Positions 1-11,013 are shown, numbered from the stretch's first letter. The stretch: DNA of 64,000 nucleotides from Tritrichomonas musculus (GCA_039105265.1 JAPFFF010000007.1:1612001-1676000); one strand, 5' to 3'. Notes: a model not told the origin generated them from the sequence alone. Program-made: numbers and translations.

Positions 1-2
1 AA

Positions 3-638
3 ATTAGTGGGGCATATATTTTCGCACAGGTTGAAGTAAATATTGAACCAACTATCGTTTGCTATGATGCAAAATTCTGGGACGAGCTTATTTTGTCATT
101 TAAAAAACAAATGGAACAAAGAGCAACTTATGGAGGCCCTTTCATTACTTTCGATGAGATAAATCCAACAATGCCATTTAAGACTTATGACAAATCAATC
201 TTTCCAGAAACAGAAGGAACGTCAGAAGAATTATATAATAGTACTAACAAATCTATAAAAATTAGAACTAGAAGCCAAAACATGCAAACAATGATGATGA
301 TGAGATATTTCAGACTTAATCCAATTTCAATGAACGTTTCATATCAAAATCCAGATAACAAAATTTTGTCTGAAATTAAAAATTTCCAAGGCCAACTTCA
401 TGAGATTATTTACCATGATATTTCTGTTTCAATTACAGATCTTGTAGAAAAGTTAATGAATGATATTGCTAGAGATATGATTCCTCAGTTTATTAAACAT
501 GTCGTTGGTATTAAGAGACCTGATAAAACTCAAGATGAACTTATCGAAGAATGGCTTAAATCTGATGGAGACAAACTTTCTCAGACAGAAAAACAGAAGA
601 AGCTTTTATTCGGTCCAAAAACAGTGAAGAAAAAATAA
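3..638 (+). CDS. C-terminal end of a large protein, possibly a bridge-like lipid-transfer protein (BLTP2/Hobbit/FMP27-like); 5' end outside window
   Basis: The frame is open from base 3 to the TAA at 636-638, with no ATG near its left end, so the gene enters from the left edge. About 211 residues are visible. The stretch MMMRYFRLNPISMNVSY followed by KNFQGQLHEIIYHD and a helical segment ending in a Lys-rich tail recalls the C-terminal part of the RBG/bridge-like lipid-transfer family (KIAA0100/Hobbit, SABRE, FMP27). There a 'YF.I.P....VSY' strand is followed by a short linker and 'F....EYHD...W.DL' helix. Such proteins form long hydrophobic channels that move lipids at ER contact sites. The family call rests on remembered motif similarity only. 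VPS13-like proteins or an unrelated large protein remain possible. The product ends in KKK, and the stop is followed at once by T-rich sequence. Confidence 0.4.
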   Translation: MSGAYIFAQVEVNIEPTIVCYDAKFWDELILSFKKQMEQRATYGGPFITFDEINPTMPFKTYDKSIFPETEGTSEELYNSTNKSIKIRTRSQNMQTMMMMRYFRLNPISMNVSYQNPDNKILSEIKNFQGQLHEIIYHDISVSITDLVEKLMNDIARDMIPQFIKHVVGIKRPDKTQDELIEEWLKSDGDKLSQTEKQKKLLFGPKTVKKK

Positions 639-2284
639 TTTTTTATTATTTTTGATTTTTATGGGAGGTGAAATGAATTCACTTTTCAAAGATTCTCAGC
701 TCATTCATAGGTGGGTCACCAATTAATTTTTATAATTTTTGCACCATTAGATAGATTACATATAATAATAAAATAAAATATTAATTATAGTTCATTAATA
801 TTAAAGATAAAGTTTTTATGAATTATTTAAATTTATATATTTTTTTGTGTAAACTATTCAAATAGTATTGAAAAATTTTTCAAAAATATTTGAAATAATT
901 TTCTCGAAATAAAAAAAAATGTATGGAAACTCGAAAAAAACGAAATAGAAATAACTAGTGGGTTTTAAATCATCATATTTTATAATATGTTTTTATATTG
1001 TATTTTATATTATTATAATAGCCATAAAATATTATATTTAAATTTTATTGTGAGATATATGCAAAATATATAAATTGAATAAATAAAAACCATTAAGTAT
1101 TCAAAAATACGATTCAAGTAATCCATTATGTATATCAATATAAATTTATTATACATTGGATATATGAATGATTATAAATTATAATATATATAATTATTAA
1201 TTATAATTTAGGTTTCGAAAAATTAAATAAGATATTGGAAATTTAAACTTTGATTTTAATTTCAATAAAATGTTATTAATTTTATTGAATGATTACATAC
1301 AATAATTTGAGAAAATAAAAATCTATCATTATTTTCATTAATAATGAGAAATTAAAAAAGCTCATACAATTATTTATGAATGCTTTATCAAAATATTTTT
1401 ATACCTTTGAATTATGGATGAGTTTTTAATTTTGAATGCATTTGGAGATTTATAATTATATATGTATTTATTTGTAAATAATTTTTGTGTTTCATTTTAT
1501 ATTTATTTTATCATATTTATATCATATATTTAATATATATTCTATTTAAGAAATTGTTTTAATAAGATAAAAATAAATAATCCAAATTTTATACTCACAA
1601 AATATTTGAAGAGCTTTTATGTTAAAATTTGTGAAAACATAAATATCCTAAAATAGAAACATATTTAACCTAATTGGCTCGGTAAAACCTCATTATATTT
1701 TATATTATAAGGCATAAGTTGTTTAGAGCTTGTAATATTATTCCAGTCTTTCCAGAAAATTCTAGATTTTTTGTGAGAACCAAAAAACGTGCTTATTCAA
1801 AAAAATGAATATTAAAATAAAATAGACGTTTATTTGAGAGGATTTGGTTTTCAAACATTTTTATCTTTTTTTAATGGCTATATCAAGTTTCTTTGCCTCG
1901 ATAAAAAACCATTAATTTTATTATATAATAACATATCCGAAAATTATATTAAACGGTTAAGCCAATCTCTCCAGAAAAATCACATTTTTTTTAGTCGTAA
2001 ATTTATTTTATAATATCTTCATAATTTGTGAAATAATAAGTGATATAATATACAAACTAGCATTCAAAAACAACGAAACATATGTTAAGCAAATACAAAT
2101 GCACATATATGATGGTATCATGCAGATATTCCATTTTGATGAGAAAAAATTAATTGGTCTATAAAGTTAAATATATATAATACATCATAAGTATGATATG
2201 AATAATCAATGTTACCGATCAATATTTACTATTTAAAAAGATAAAAATATTTCAAAAAACATTCCATACATTTATAAAAAATGG
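639..2284. other. Gene-free AT-rich intergenic stretch
   Basis: No reading frame worth reporting and no clear terminal inverted repeat. It is made of A/T runs and short ATATAT blocks. Two loosely similar stretches near 1,740 and 1,965 (both containing 'tccagaaaa' followed by T-rich sequence) may be remnants of a repeat, but the match is too weak to call. Confidence 0.6.
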
Positions 2285-3160
2285 GTAGTGCAACGATAGG
2301 CGTACGTTAAGAAAAATTCTATATTTTTAAAATATCTTAACATTCTTTGATTTTTTCATTATTTAATATTAAAATTTCATTTTAATAATTAATTTTGTAA
2401 ATTAAAAATGATAAAGATTGCTTCAAATACAACATTTATATAAAGGAAAGATATCGATATTAAATGATAATAAAAGTTTTTTTTTCTAATTTAGAATGAG
2501 TAATAATGTTAGAGTCATAATGCTATTTACGATTATTAACATAATATTCTTTTCTTAAATATTTGTCTTGAAATTTATGGTTTTTTATGATTTGGATTTG
2601 TATAAATCAAACTTTTTAACTAATAAAAGACTTTATTTAAAATATATAAATAATAAAATATATTTAATTACATTCGATGAATCTATAAACAAAATTTCAA
2701 TTTTCAGATTTTTTATTGCGCATCTGCAGAAAGCATTCATCTTTCAAGTCATTATAATTCGATGATCAATGAATTCTTATAACCAAAAATGAATATATAA
2801 ATATTTTTAATAGTGATTTAAATTAATAACATAAATATTCATTTTGTTTAATTTTATTGATCAATATATTTTAAAAATAAAAAAATTTTTTGTCATAATC
2901 AGTTTTTGAATGATCAATCAATTTCATAGAAAATTTAAATTGCAAAAATGAATTAAACCGTTTTTATTGAATATATATTCAATTTTTAAATGGAGAAATT
3001 GAATGGGCTTCTCTGAAAATAATTTAATTCAATTTTAATCTACATTTTTAGGTGCGCAGCAGTAATAAATGAACTTTATATTATAAATATATAATTATTG
3101 ATATATAATAAATATATATTTAAAAAATAAAAAGATTTTATTTTTTATCGTTGCACGACC
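2285..3160. mobile_element. Putative non-coding TIR element, about 0.88 kb
   Basis: The sequence GTGCAACGATA at 2,288-2,298 is matched by its reverse complement at 3,147-3,157, with further partial match outside it. Between them there is only AT-rich DNA; the longest frame (65 codons at 2,568) looks random. A similar terminal sequence, ACAACGATA, bounds the element at 15,701-16,539, so the two may be one family. Superfamily unknown, and target-site duplication not clear. The call rests on an 11-bp arm and could be chance. Confidence 0.4.
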
Positions 3161-3384
3161 TATAAATTGAATTAAATTTTTATTTTACGTTAAAGTAAGT
3201 GTCAAATGTAAACCTCAGAATTACGTACGTTTATTCAAATTAGTAACGTGCTTTTTCTCAAAAATAAACGTACTAGATTTGTACCTTAAAATCATATATT
3301 CTATATATAGAATATATATAGATAACTATTTTAAAATCTGATAGGAAAAACAGGTACGTTAACACTTTTTTTAACGGTCGCTAA

Positions 3385-3927
3385 ATGCAAAATGATTTTA
3401 TAAACGGTTTTGTTTGCTCAATGAACAATTGTAACATTCTTTGCACCAGATGCTTTATATACATTAAAAACAAAATTTTAAATTTATTGCAAGCTTTCAC
3501 AGGTTATTATAACTCATTATTTACTGATGAGAAAATTAAAAAAAAGCCCCCTTTATTTTTTAGCATTTTATCATTTTTATCTGTTTTTGCATATTTTCTT
3601 TATATTTATTCAGTACGATCATCCACCATCAGCAAGATTCTAGATTTAAAATACAATATAACAAATTCAACAAATACATTACAGTATATAAATGGAACTC
3701 AAGTAAACATAACAGAAGAAAGGTATTTTCTTAAAAAGGATCTAATTTTAAAAACAGAATTCAGACGTCCATTTTTTCAGTCGTCTACTTTGACCATATT
3801 TTTCCAAAATATAATTGTTATGAAAAAAGGGGAAAAAATTTTTGCTTTGCTTGCAGCAGCTTTGAAAACAATTGTTGATGTTAGTATTAAAATTTCAGAA
3901 CTTGAAATCAAATACCGTATTAAATAA
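3385..3927 (+). CDS. Hypothetical 180-aa protein with one membrane segment
   Basis: An open frame of 180 codons from an ATG to a TAA, standing alone in the desert. A Cys-containing N-terminus (about residues 1-30) is followed by a lysine cluster (KIKKK). One strongly hydrophobic stretch at about residues 57-76 (FFSILSFLSVFAYFLYIYSV) is a likely transmembrane helix, and a second weaker hydrophobic stretch lies near residues 152-165. Codons are more varied than the surrounding AT background (for example 'cgtccattttttcagtcgtctact'), which supports real or recently lost coding. I do not recognise the family. It could be a fragment of a larger membrane protein, and no neighbour gives it context. 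Confidence 0.35.
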   Translation: MQNDFINGFVCSMNNCNILCTRCFIYIKNKILNLLQAFTGYYNSLFTDEKIKKKPPLFFSILSFLSVFAYFLYIYSVRSSTISKILDLKYNITNSTNTLQYINGTQVNITEERYFLKKDLILKTEFRRPFFQSSTLTIFFQNIIVMKKGEKIFALLAAALKTIVDVSIKISELEIKYRIK

Positions 3928-4103
3928 TTAAATAAATCTTTTATTTATATTATTTTTTTTTTAACAAAATACTGATAAAAATTAATGCAGTAACTGAATA
4001 GAAAGACTATAAAAATTGTTTGATATATGTAATAATAAAAAAGTTTATTTAACTAAATTTTTGAAATTTTGAGGAAGTAACCAAAAAAGTTTGTTGGAAA
4101 GAA

Positions 4104-4307
4104 TTAAATGCCGTATCCTATCATCGTAAGAAAAGAAGCTCCAGAGGACAGTATAAGGAGAAATGATATTACTATCATAATAAATGAAGTGTTATCATCA
4201 ATTTTTGAAAAAGAAAGCTTAAAAAACAGAATAGCTCCAACTAGGGATAGAATAAATGCAAAAGGGGAATTTTCCTTTGTAAGTTCAAGTTTGAAAATGC
4301 TCCACAT
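4104..4307 (-). CDS. Small protein with two membrane segments (67 aa)
   Basis: Minus-strand frame from ATG (4,307) to TAA. It has a short polar N-terminus (MWSIFKLELTKENS) and then two hydrophobic stretches, about residues 16-33 and 41-62, joined by a short polar loop with an acidic pair (KIDDNTS). It ends in MIGYGI. Size and layout (two helices, tail ending in a short glycine/tyrosine motif) are like small ER subunits such as OST5/TMEM258, but this is only a resemblance of layout. Support for a real gene: the motif TTCAAAAAGTT lies 45 nt upstream of the ATG on the same strand (4,353-4,363), the spacing also seen before ASF1. The opposite strand is open over the same interval and is taken as its shadow. 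Confidence 0.45.
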   Translation of the reverse strand: MWSIFKLELTKENSPFAFILSLVGAILFFKLSFSKIDDNTSFIMIVISFLLILSSGASFLTMIGYGI

Positions 4308-4352
4308 CTCTAAAATGTTTTATTTAATAAAGTAAAAAGAGTATGTCAGCTG

Positions 4353-4363
4353 AACTTTTTGAA
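4353..4363 (-). promoter_or_regulatory. Candidate core promoter motif TTCAAAAAGTT
   Basis: On the minus strand TTCAAAAAGTT ends 45 nt before the ATG at 4,307. The same core stands before the WD40 gene and ASF1. Its function is inferred from position only. Confidence 0.35.
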
Positions 4364-4640
4364 TGAAACACGAGAAATTGAATTAGTTTCAACATACTGT
4401 ATAAACTGAGTTCAAAAAACTTTACCTCCATTTCAAATTTTAAATCATTCTATCTTTTTTATTAAACAATTTAAATGCATCATTCTTCATTAATAATATA
4501 TTAGATAATTATCATAATATTAATCAAATTTTAAAAAAATAATTCATATTTAAAATATAAAGATATGATTATTTTAAATTGAGAGGGAGGTAATGTTTTT
4601 TGAACAAGGTTTATAAACTAGAATTAAAAAGTCGGGAGCA

Positions 4641-4651
4641 TTCAAAAAGTT
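4641..4651 (+). promoter_or_regulatory. Promoter-like motif TTCAAAAAGTT, now cut off from its gene
   Basis: It sits 28 nt before the TTAA where the 5.5-kb element was inserted. If the insertion is removed, an in-frame ATA (10,161-10,163, read MNQIPD if it was once ATG) falls about 45 nt after the motif. This is the same spacing as in ASF1. This is inference from position. Confidence 0.3.
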
Positions 4652-5402
4652 CGAACGACGATAAAAAATTTTATTTTTTTAAGGGTAAAGTTGGCTTTTC
4701 TCAACTTTTTTCCACTTTTTGTAATATCTTTCAAAATATTCTATGAGTTTTTGCTAATGGCAAATCTGATATTTCATTAAAATATAAAAAATTTATATAT
4801 TTCTTATCAAATCAACGTTTAATCATTTTTTATTTTATCCATTAAGATTATCATGTATAATCTTAATTTAAAAAAATATAATTAATTTAAGATTATTTTC
4901 TTAAATAAGAATATTTTTGTTTAGATAGTTTTTTTCGAATTTCTATTTTCTCAAATAATTGAATAAAAAAAAATTTCTTTCAAAAAATTGTGAACCAATT
5001 TCTCTCATCAAAAAACTGTTTTATTGAATCAATATGAAAATAAAAAAGATATTTGTAATGAAATTTTATATGGAATACCTTAGAATTATAAAATTATTTA
5101 ATTTCGTAAATAAAAGGATTTATTCGGAAATTTTATAAAAACATTGGTATGGATTCAGCAAAAATATATAGCTATTTCAATTGATAAATGGTTATTATAA
5201 TACTTTTTCTATTCAATCAACCAATTAAATATAGAAAAAAAAAATAGTTTGGTATCTTGTTTTCTTTTATGTATAGAAGAATAAAAAAAAATTCGACTTT
5301 TTTTGGATTAATATACTAATTTAATTATTTATTTTGATTTTTATGCAATGAATTAAAGCTTAAGTAATAATATAAACTATGGTTTCAATTGATAAATTAG
5401 TT

Positions 5403-6783
5403 TACCCCCAACTCGCTACAAATGGTTATTTTCATGTACGTTATATGTTAACAAGTTTTTTGTTAACCTGAAAAAAATAATTTTTTTATGGTTAACATTT
5501 TTTTCTCCTCATAAATACTCATAAAAATATTCAATTTCTTTTAAATAAAATCAAATAAATGAAATATTTTTTAAATATTTACAATAAAACAAAGAGAATG
5601 ACAATAAATTTTCATAAAATTTTGACGATAAAATAACCAAAAAGTGACAAGAAGTCCATTTTTTTCAAACGCAATTTCCATTATACAAGCTTTTTTTTCG
5701 CATTTACTCGTCAACTAATCGATAGAGATTCATTTAATGTTTTATTAGAACCTTTGTAGCATGTTTTTGTCTTATTTTCAAAATTACATTTTACTTGTCG
5801 AGCCTTTTTTTACAGAAAATACTCTTTTTTTTCCTCAAGAGTTTCCTATATCTCTTTATTTGTTTTACTTTCAACCTAGCTTCTTTCTTATTTCCTCCTA
5901 TTTTAGAAAATCCAAGATTCACCTAGTTTTATATATGTAAATTGCTTTTTTTCTCAATTAATTTTCTTTTTTAAATTGTTATATAACCATTTTTTTTTGT
6001 TTTTACTTATTTATTAAAGGCTATTGCCAATTAATCAAATATCAAAAAATAAATCTCTCAAATTCGATGATTTTATTCAATAAACCTACCAAGAAATCGA
6101 TACTGCTAATAAAAATTTCGTTATATACTTTGCATTTACAAAAAAAATTCATTTTTATTCTAACCTTAAATTCTTTAGAGAAACCTCAAAATTTTATTTG
6201 CTTTTTTAATCGTGCTTTTTTTTCTTCCAAAATATAATATAGAACCATGCTCGCATATCTTTTTCTTCTCTCTAAAATTTGCAAATAATATTATATTTTG
6301 GAAGAAAAATCAAAATTTTCAATTTCTGTTTCGATAGTTATTATCACCTTTAAAACTTATTTTTATTTTCTCATAACAGTTTTTAAAAGATTCAAAGCCG
6401 AATAAGATATTTGCAATTTATTATCAGTAAATCAGGAAAAATTTTAGGACGGTATTTAAGTAAATATAAAAACATTAAATACTCAGAGCATATAATATTA
6501 AGGGATATGAAAACCTTTCATAACTCTTTTCTTTTATCACATTATTAAAATAATATCATTTTTACCTCTTTTTTTTTCCTTCATTTTTTTATCATATAAG
6601 CATCTTTGCATGTAGGTAATAAAAGGTATATTTATTTTTTGAAAACTCTTTTTCTTCAGTATTTATTATTAATTTTTGTTTTTTGTACGTTTTTCTTATT
6701 CAATTTTCTCTCTCAATTTCATTCAAAAAAATAACGAAAAAATAACGTATCAAAAAATAACCATTTGTAGCGAGGAGGGGGTA
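5403..6783. mobile_element. TA-flanked TIR element, 1.38 kb, non-coding
   Basis: The ends read TACCCCC then, after two or three differing bases, CTCGCTACAAATGGTTATTT at 5,412-5,431; the right end (about 6,754-6,783) is the reverse complement, GCGAGGAGGGGGTA at its outer edge. TA flanks both sides. Inside lies a second hairpin (about 6,223-6,308) with arms TTCCAAAATATAATAT and its complement. The interior is T-rich and holds no frame above 60 codons. It looks like a Tc1/mariner-type non-autonomous element inserted into the 4,679-10,152 element. Confidence 0.6.
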
Positions 6784-7794
6784 TTGTTCAAAATAAATAA
6801 ATATTTTTTAATATATATGGATATATATGTTTTTGTAGTTTAATTAATTATTATGTCTATTAGCTGATATTATATATATAAATTATGATAAATTTATTGA
6901 GATAAAAACATTTTTTATCTCATAATTTTGAATAAAAAAACGAAAAAGCATTCATTCAAATTTTTTTATCTCCATTGAATTTTTAAGTTAACTTAAAAAA
7001 AGAATATTTATTTCCATATTCATTATATTATTAATATTTAATAAATAATATATATATATTATTATATATAAATTAATATAAAAATTATAATAATTTTGGC
7101 TTTTTTAATAATAAGATATGATAAATATTTTTTTTTTTTTTTTGATTTTATTCAACTTTTCAACCCTTTCAATATTTTCAAAAACAAACTTATTTGAAAG
7201 TGCCAATTTTTCATTTTACACGCAATTAGATTCCTTAATTTTATGTATATATTAAATACTACATAAAATATAATAGGAAAAATCCATCAAATCAAAAAAT
7301 CACAGAAATATCAATATTCAATTTTCTCCATGATTCAAGTTTTCTAATTTTTAATGGGCCATTTTATTATAATAAATGCTATTAATTATATTTTCCTAGT
7401 ACAAATCCAAAAAGTTTCCTATTCGAGAAGAGCCGACTTGCTAACATCAAAATTTTCAAGATAAAATTTTCAAATAATTTTATTGCATTTTAAAACAAAT
7501 ATTTTTCTTAATGAATATCGAATATCAATCTAAAATATTCGTATAAAAAATATATATCAACCAATATCAATAGAATTAAGTAGAAAAAATATTTTTTTCG
7601 AAATTGAAGAAAAAAAAAGCATTGTAATTCAGTCTGCTTCAAATTAAATATGATAAAAACAAATGATTCCCCTTGTATATATGTTTAAAATTAGAAATAT
7701 GCACTTTTTTTAGTAAAAAAATGTTTTCTTGATATTTTTTGGATTATGATATTTTCATTTTTTATTTTTTTCATAATTTGGACCATTTTTTGTT

Positions 7795-9919
7795 GGGGAA
7801 CTTTTTTTAGCCCCCAAAAATTGAAAGGAAAAATGGGGGAAAAAATGTAAAAATGTGTTTTTTAGCCCCCAATTTTTTGAAAACTTTTTCAATTGAAAAT
7901 AATCGTAAATTTAATTAAAAAAAGGAGCAAAAAAAAGCATATTAAAATAAAATAAATGCAAAAAAAAGGAAGTTATATGTTAAAAAACATATAAAGATAA
8001 ATATAAAACGAAAAATTCTAAAAAACATCAATAATTCTTGATGATTACTCTATTAAGATAAACTATTTAATGATAGATAGAATAAAAAGGGAAAGAATCA
8101 TTAACTCATACTGGAAATTATATATTATCTCAAAAAAAGCCATAAAGCTGGTGTTTATACTAACATGAATAAATTATTATATTTCATATTCATTATAAAA
8201 ATATGAAAGTATAATGTCTGGTTTAAGTTTAAGATCATTTTGGGCAAAAAGAAAATGCTGCTGCGTTAAATAATTTAATTTAATTGATCCTAAATAAGAA
8301 TTAGTGTGTTTCTTTTATTACCAAAAATTTTGTGAGAATATATGGTCGTAAAAAAACTTTTTGAAAATGCTTTGACCAAATAAACTATCAAAAATATATA
8401 AAAAAAATCGTTTAGCAAACGCAAAATAAAGTCGTTTAGTTTTTTTTTTCATGAACAACAAAAATAATTAAAAATAGAGAAATTCTTTCGTGAATAAAAT
8501 AATAAACGATATTCGAAAATAATTACACATATATAACCAAAAACGCAAGAAAAATTTTTAGAATATATAATCTTTGATTAAGGGTGGAGTCTCAGTGATA
8601 TTTTTTCTCAAAAAGTTTATTTTGGCATTATTACTTTTTTCTAACAATTTTTTTGTAGGATTATATACAGAATTCATTTCTTACCAATCAAATCAAATAC
8701 ATTAAACCAAATGCACTCATACATTAATAGTGTACGATTATGATTTACATTACTACTTTTTTGTTTTTAAACCTCAGGTAAATTTTGAAATTTTTAATTT
8801 CATCGATAAAAATAGCAATATCATATGTTTTTTTCAAAATAATCGTCTTAAATTCTTTTATTTAATGCGCTCTCTCCTTAATTTGTTCCCTTAACTTGTT
8901 TTTTTTTTATTTGATATATATTGCAAAAATTATTCAAGAAAAATAAGAATATGAAGTTTTTTCCTTTATTATATATGACTCCGCAAATAAAAATATGCCT
9001 GATCTTTTTTAATTTCCTTTCCATGTCCGAGAATTAAATTCTTTAATATCTATAATATGGGAATTTTCGTCAAAAACGCGTTTTATTTATTTAAAATAAT
9101 AAGAATTATTAAGTTAATACATTCTTATTATCTTTTATAAACTTTTTTTATAAATCAAGATTAAAAAATTGAATGTAAAAAAATGCGACTCTTCCATTCA
9201 ATTTTTTTCATTCTTGTTTGTACATTTTTTGAAGCTAAGATGAAATTAAATAAATATTTACTTATTATTATATATTTAAAATAAAATTTTATTTTTTATT
9301 TATTAAATTTTTTATTGGGTTTTATTATATGATGATTTTAAAAATTTAAAAAAAAATGAAATCGATTTTTATCTTGATAAACCCATAAAATAAAAAAACG
9401 CAAAACGTTACGTTATATCCACAGTCATAGTTGATATTGATTTAAAATAACTTCAATCAATTTCAAACAGAGAAGGTACTTATGGGGTGTGCAAAAATTC
9501 AATGAAATTTTGAATATTTTCTCTCAAATTTTTTAGTGGCGAAAAATTTTGAGATTCCACCCTTAAACAAAACATTATATATAGAGAAAATATTATAAAT
9601 AAAACCTTTAATCATTTTATTTCTATCAAATCCAAGATACAAGATGTCCTTTTTACCCATAAATAGAGATAAATAATAATATCTTTTTTTATTTTCAACA
9701 AATTCTATTTATTTATTTAGAAATATGCATATAGGAGCAACAAAGAAAAAATATTTTGGGAAATACTTGCGAAATGTAAAGTCTATGGGATGAAAAACAC
9801 TTATGAATAAAAAAAAATGGGGGCTAAAATACAACTTTCAATAAAAAAATAAACAAAAAATCATTTAGCCCCCAAAAAGAAATGTGGTATGAAAAATGGG
9901 GGCTAGAATGCATTTTCCC
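7795..9919. mobile_element. TIR element with repeated TAGCCCCCA ends, 2.1 kb, non-coding
   Basis: The left end holds TAGCCCCCAAAAA (7,808) and again TAGCCCCCAA (7,863). The right end holds TGGGGGCTAAAA (9,819), TTTAGCCCCCAAAA (9,863) and TGGGGGCTAGAA (9,897). The outer bases GGGG (7,795-7,798) and CCC (9,917-9,919) also match. The ends therefore carry two or three copies of the same 9-base motif in both orientations, as in foldback-type ends. No coding frame. It contains the 8,578-9,566 element. The exact borders are uncertain by some 15 bases. Confidence 0.5.
8578..9566. mobile_element. TTAA-flanked TIR element, 0.99 kb, non-coding
   Basis: The left end TTAAGGGTGGAGTCTCA (8,578-8,594) is matched by the reverse complement TGAGATTCCACCCTTAA at the right (9,550-9,566), with one mismatch. 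TTAA is at both outer edges. It is the innermost of the four-level nest. No reading frame of note. Confidence 0.6.
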
Positions 9920-10151
9920 TTTTTTGTTATATATCCAAAATTCAGAATATTTTACATTACGTTGTAATGCTTTTTTGTACAAAAATTGATTTGATAGCTC
10001 TGTGGAGCTCTTTTTTTTCTGTTCATTTGAATGCCCCTCAGAAAAGATTGAATTTACATAGAAATAAATTCAATGATCATACAATTCATTCAAGCAGCAC
10101 ATAGAATAAATTAAAAGATTTCAAAAAAAAGAAAAGCCAACTTTACCCTTA

Positions 10152-10640
10152 AACAGACTTATAAATCAAATACCAGATTGTTTTAAATTATGCATAAGCC
10201 AAAATGGAAAGCCAATCGGACACAAACTTTATATATTAAATAGAAAAGATGAAATAAATTTAAAAGATTTATTTAGCAATTCTCAAAATCAAAGTGACGA
10301 TGTAGTTGATAATATGTCTCCAATTTTAAAAATACCTTTAAATTCGAAATGAGATATGGATTTTTGCAAGTTAATTGCTGATATATTATAAAAAAGTGAA
10401 AAAACTCCATATATGTAAAAAAACGATATAGAGTAAAATCTTATAGAAGATTACAAAAGAGTTATCAAGCGCCATATTTCAATTCAAGAAGTAAACAGCA
10501 AATTAAGCAGTGGCAAATATGTGACTCCTTCTCAGTTTAAAAATGATTTTGATATTATTTGGAATGATCTTGAAATTTTTTCGGAAAAGATTCTGAGGTT
10601 GTTATATGCGCAAATGTTATTAAAAATGATATCGAATTGA
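10152..10640 (+). pseudogene. Dead bromodomain protein gene fragment
   Basis: A single frame from 10,152 to the TGA at 10,638-10,640 reads as a bromodomain protein interrupted by four in-frame stops (TGA at 10,350, then TAA codons before 10,440). The last open part contains IEDYKRVIKRHISIQEVNSK followed by LSSGKYVTPSQFKNDFDIIW. This matches the bromodomain pattern 'DY..VIK.P..L..I..KL....Y.....F..D..LI..N'. Before it, MDFCKLIADIL fits the first helix. The expected Tyr/Asn acetyl-lysine pocket is not preserved (WNDLEIF where the live gene at 22,589 has WYNAEKF). No frameshift separates the pieces, so decay is by point changes. The ancestral start may be the ATA at 10,161. Confidence 0.6.
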
Positions 10641-11013
10641 TATGGCTTTCTTCTTCAGAGGACGAAAAATAGCTTTTTTTTAATAAAATTTTTAAAAATT
10701 TTATAATTGAAAAAGTTTGATTATTAATTCAAAAAAGTCGGGAGTGAAGTGATTATTGAAAAAGTAGAAAACTATCATTTTTTCAATTAAATTAACTTTG
10801 AAAAAGTATTTATCGTACTCCCGACTTTTTAATTCTAGTTTAGAACTGAAAGATTCAATTTTTTTAACATTACTCAAAAAGTTAAAAATCTTCGTAGGCC
10901 GTTTATCTACAGATGTGAATTTAATTTGACTAAAAGAATTTTTTGAAAGAGATGACAAAAAAAAAAAAAAAAAACTAATTTATAATTTTTATATTTTAAT
11001 ATTTTAGGTATAT

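Larger units (their letters stand above)
4679..10152. mobile_element. TTAA-flanked TIR element, 5.47 kb including nested insertions, non-coding
   Basis: Its ends are a perfect 20-bp inverted repeat, AAGGGTAAAGTTGGCTTTTC at 4,681-4,700 and its reverse complement at 10,131-10,150, each preceded or followed by TTAA (4,679-4,682 and 10,149-10,152). TTAA target duplication is the mark of piggyBac-like and related transposases. Subtracting the two elements inserted in it (5,403-6,783 and 7,795-9,919) leaves about 2 kb of AT-rich DNA with no reading frame above 60 codons, so it is non-autonomous or long decayed. It shares the outer TTAAGGG with two other families in the window. Confidence 0.65.
4614..10843. 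mobile_element. TA-flanked TIR element carrying a bromodomain gene fragment, split by a nested insertion
   Basis: A perfect 23-bp inverted repeat (4,616-4,638 and 10,819-10,841) begins AACTAG and ends GTCGGGAG. Both copies are flanked by TA (4,614-4,615 and 10,842-10,843), the target duplication typical of Tc1/mariner-type elements. Without the inner insertion (4,679-10,152) the element would be only about 0.76 kb. It would hold the motif TTCAAAAAGTT (4,641-4,651) and a dead bromodomain reading frame (10,152-10,640). A third partial copy of the terminal sequence (AAAAAGTCGGGAG) lies at 10,734-10,746. This has the form of a small non-autonomous element that captured host gene sequence. No transposase is present. 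Confidence 0.6.

Noticed and set aside
2568-2765. 65-codon frame inside the 2,285-3,160 element
   Set aside because: Composition is that of random AT-rich DNA, with no domain and no support from context.
4108-4335. 75-codon plus-strand frame opposite the two-helix protein
   Set aside because: It overlaps the minus-strand gene almost completely, has no promoter-like motif at a suitable distance and shows no fold pattern; taken as its shadow.
10350-10440. Reassigned stop codons (TAA as Gln) instead of a pseudogene
   Set aside because: All intact genes in the window end in TAA or TGA and none uses TAA or TAG internally, so the code is standard.
10701-10958. 85-codon minus-strand frame crossing the right end of the gene-carrying element
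   Set aside because: It runs through the TIR and contains no recognisable domain. The coding look comes from repeat sequence, and the motif inside it is not placed before an ATG.
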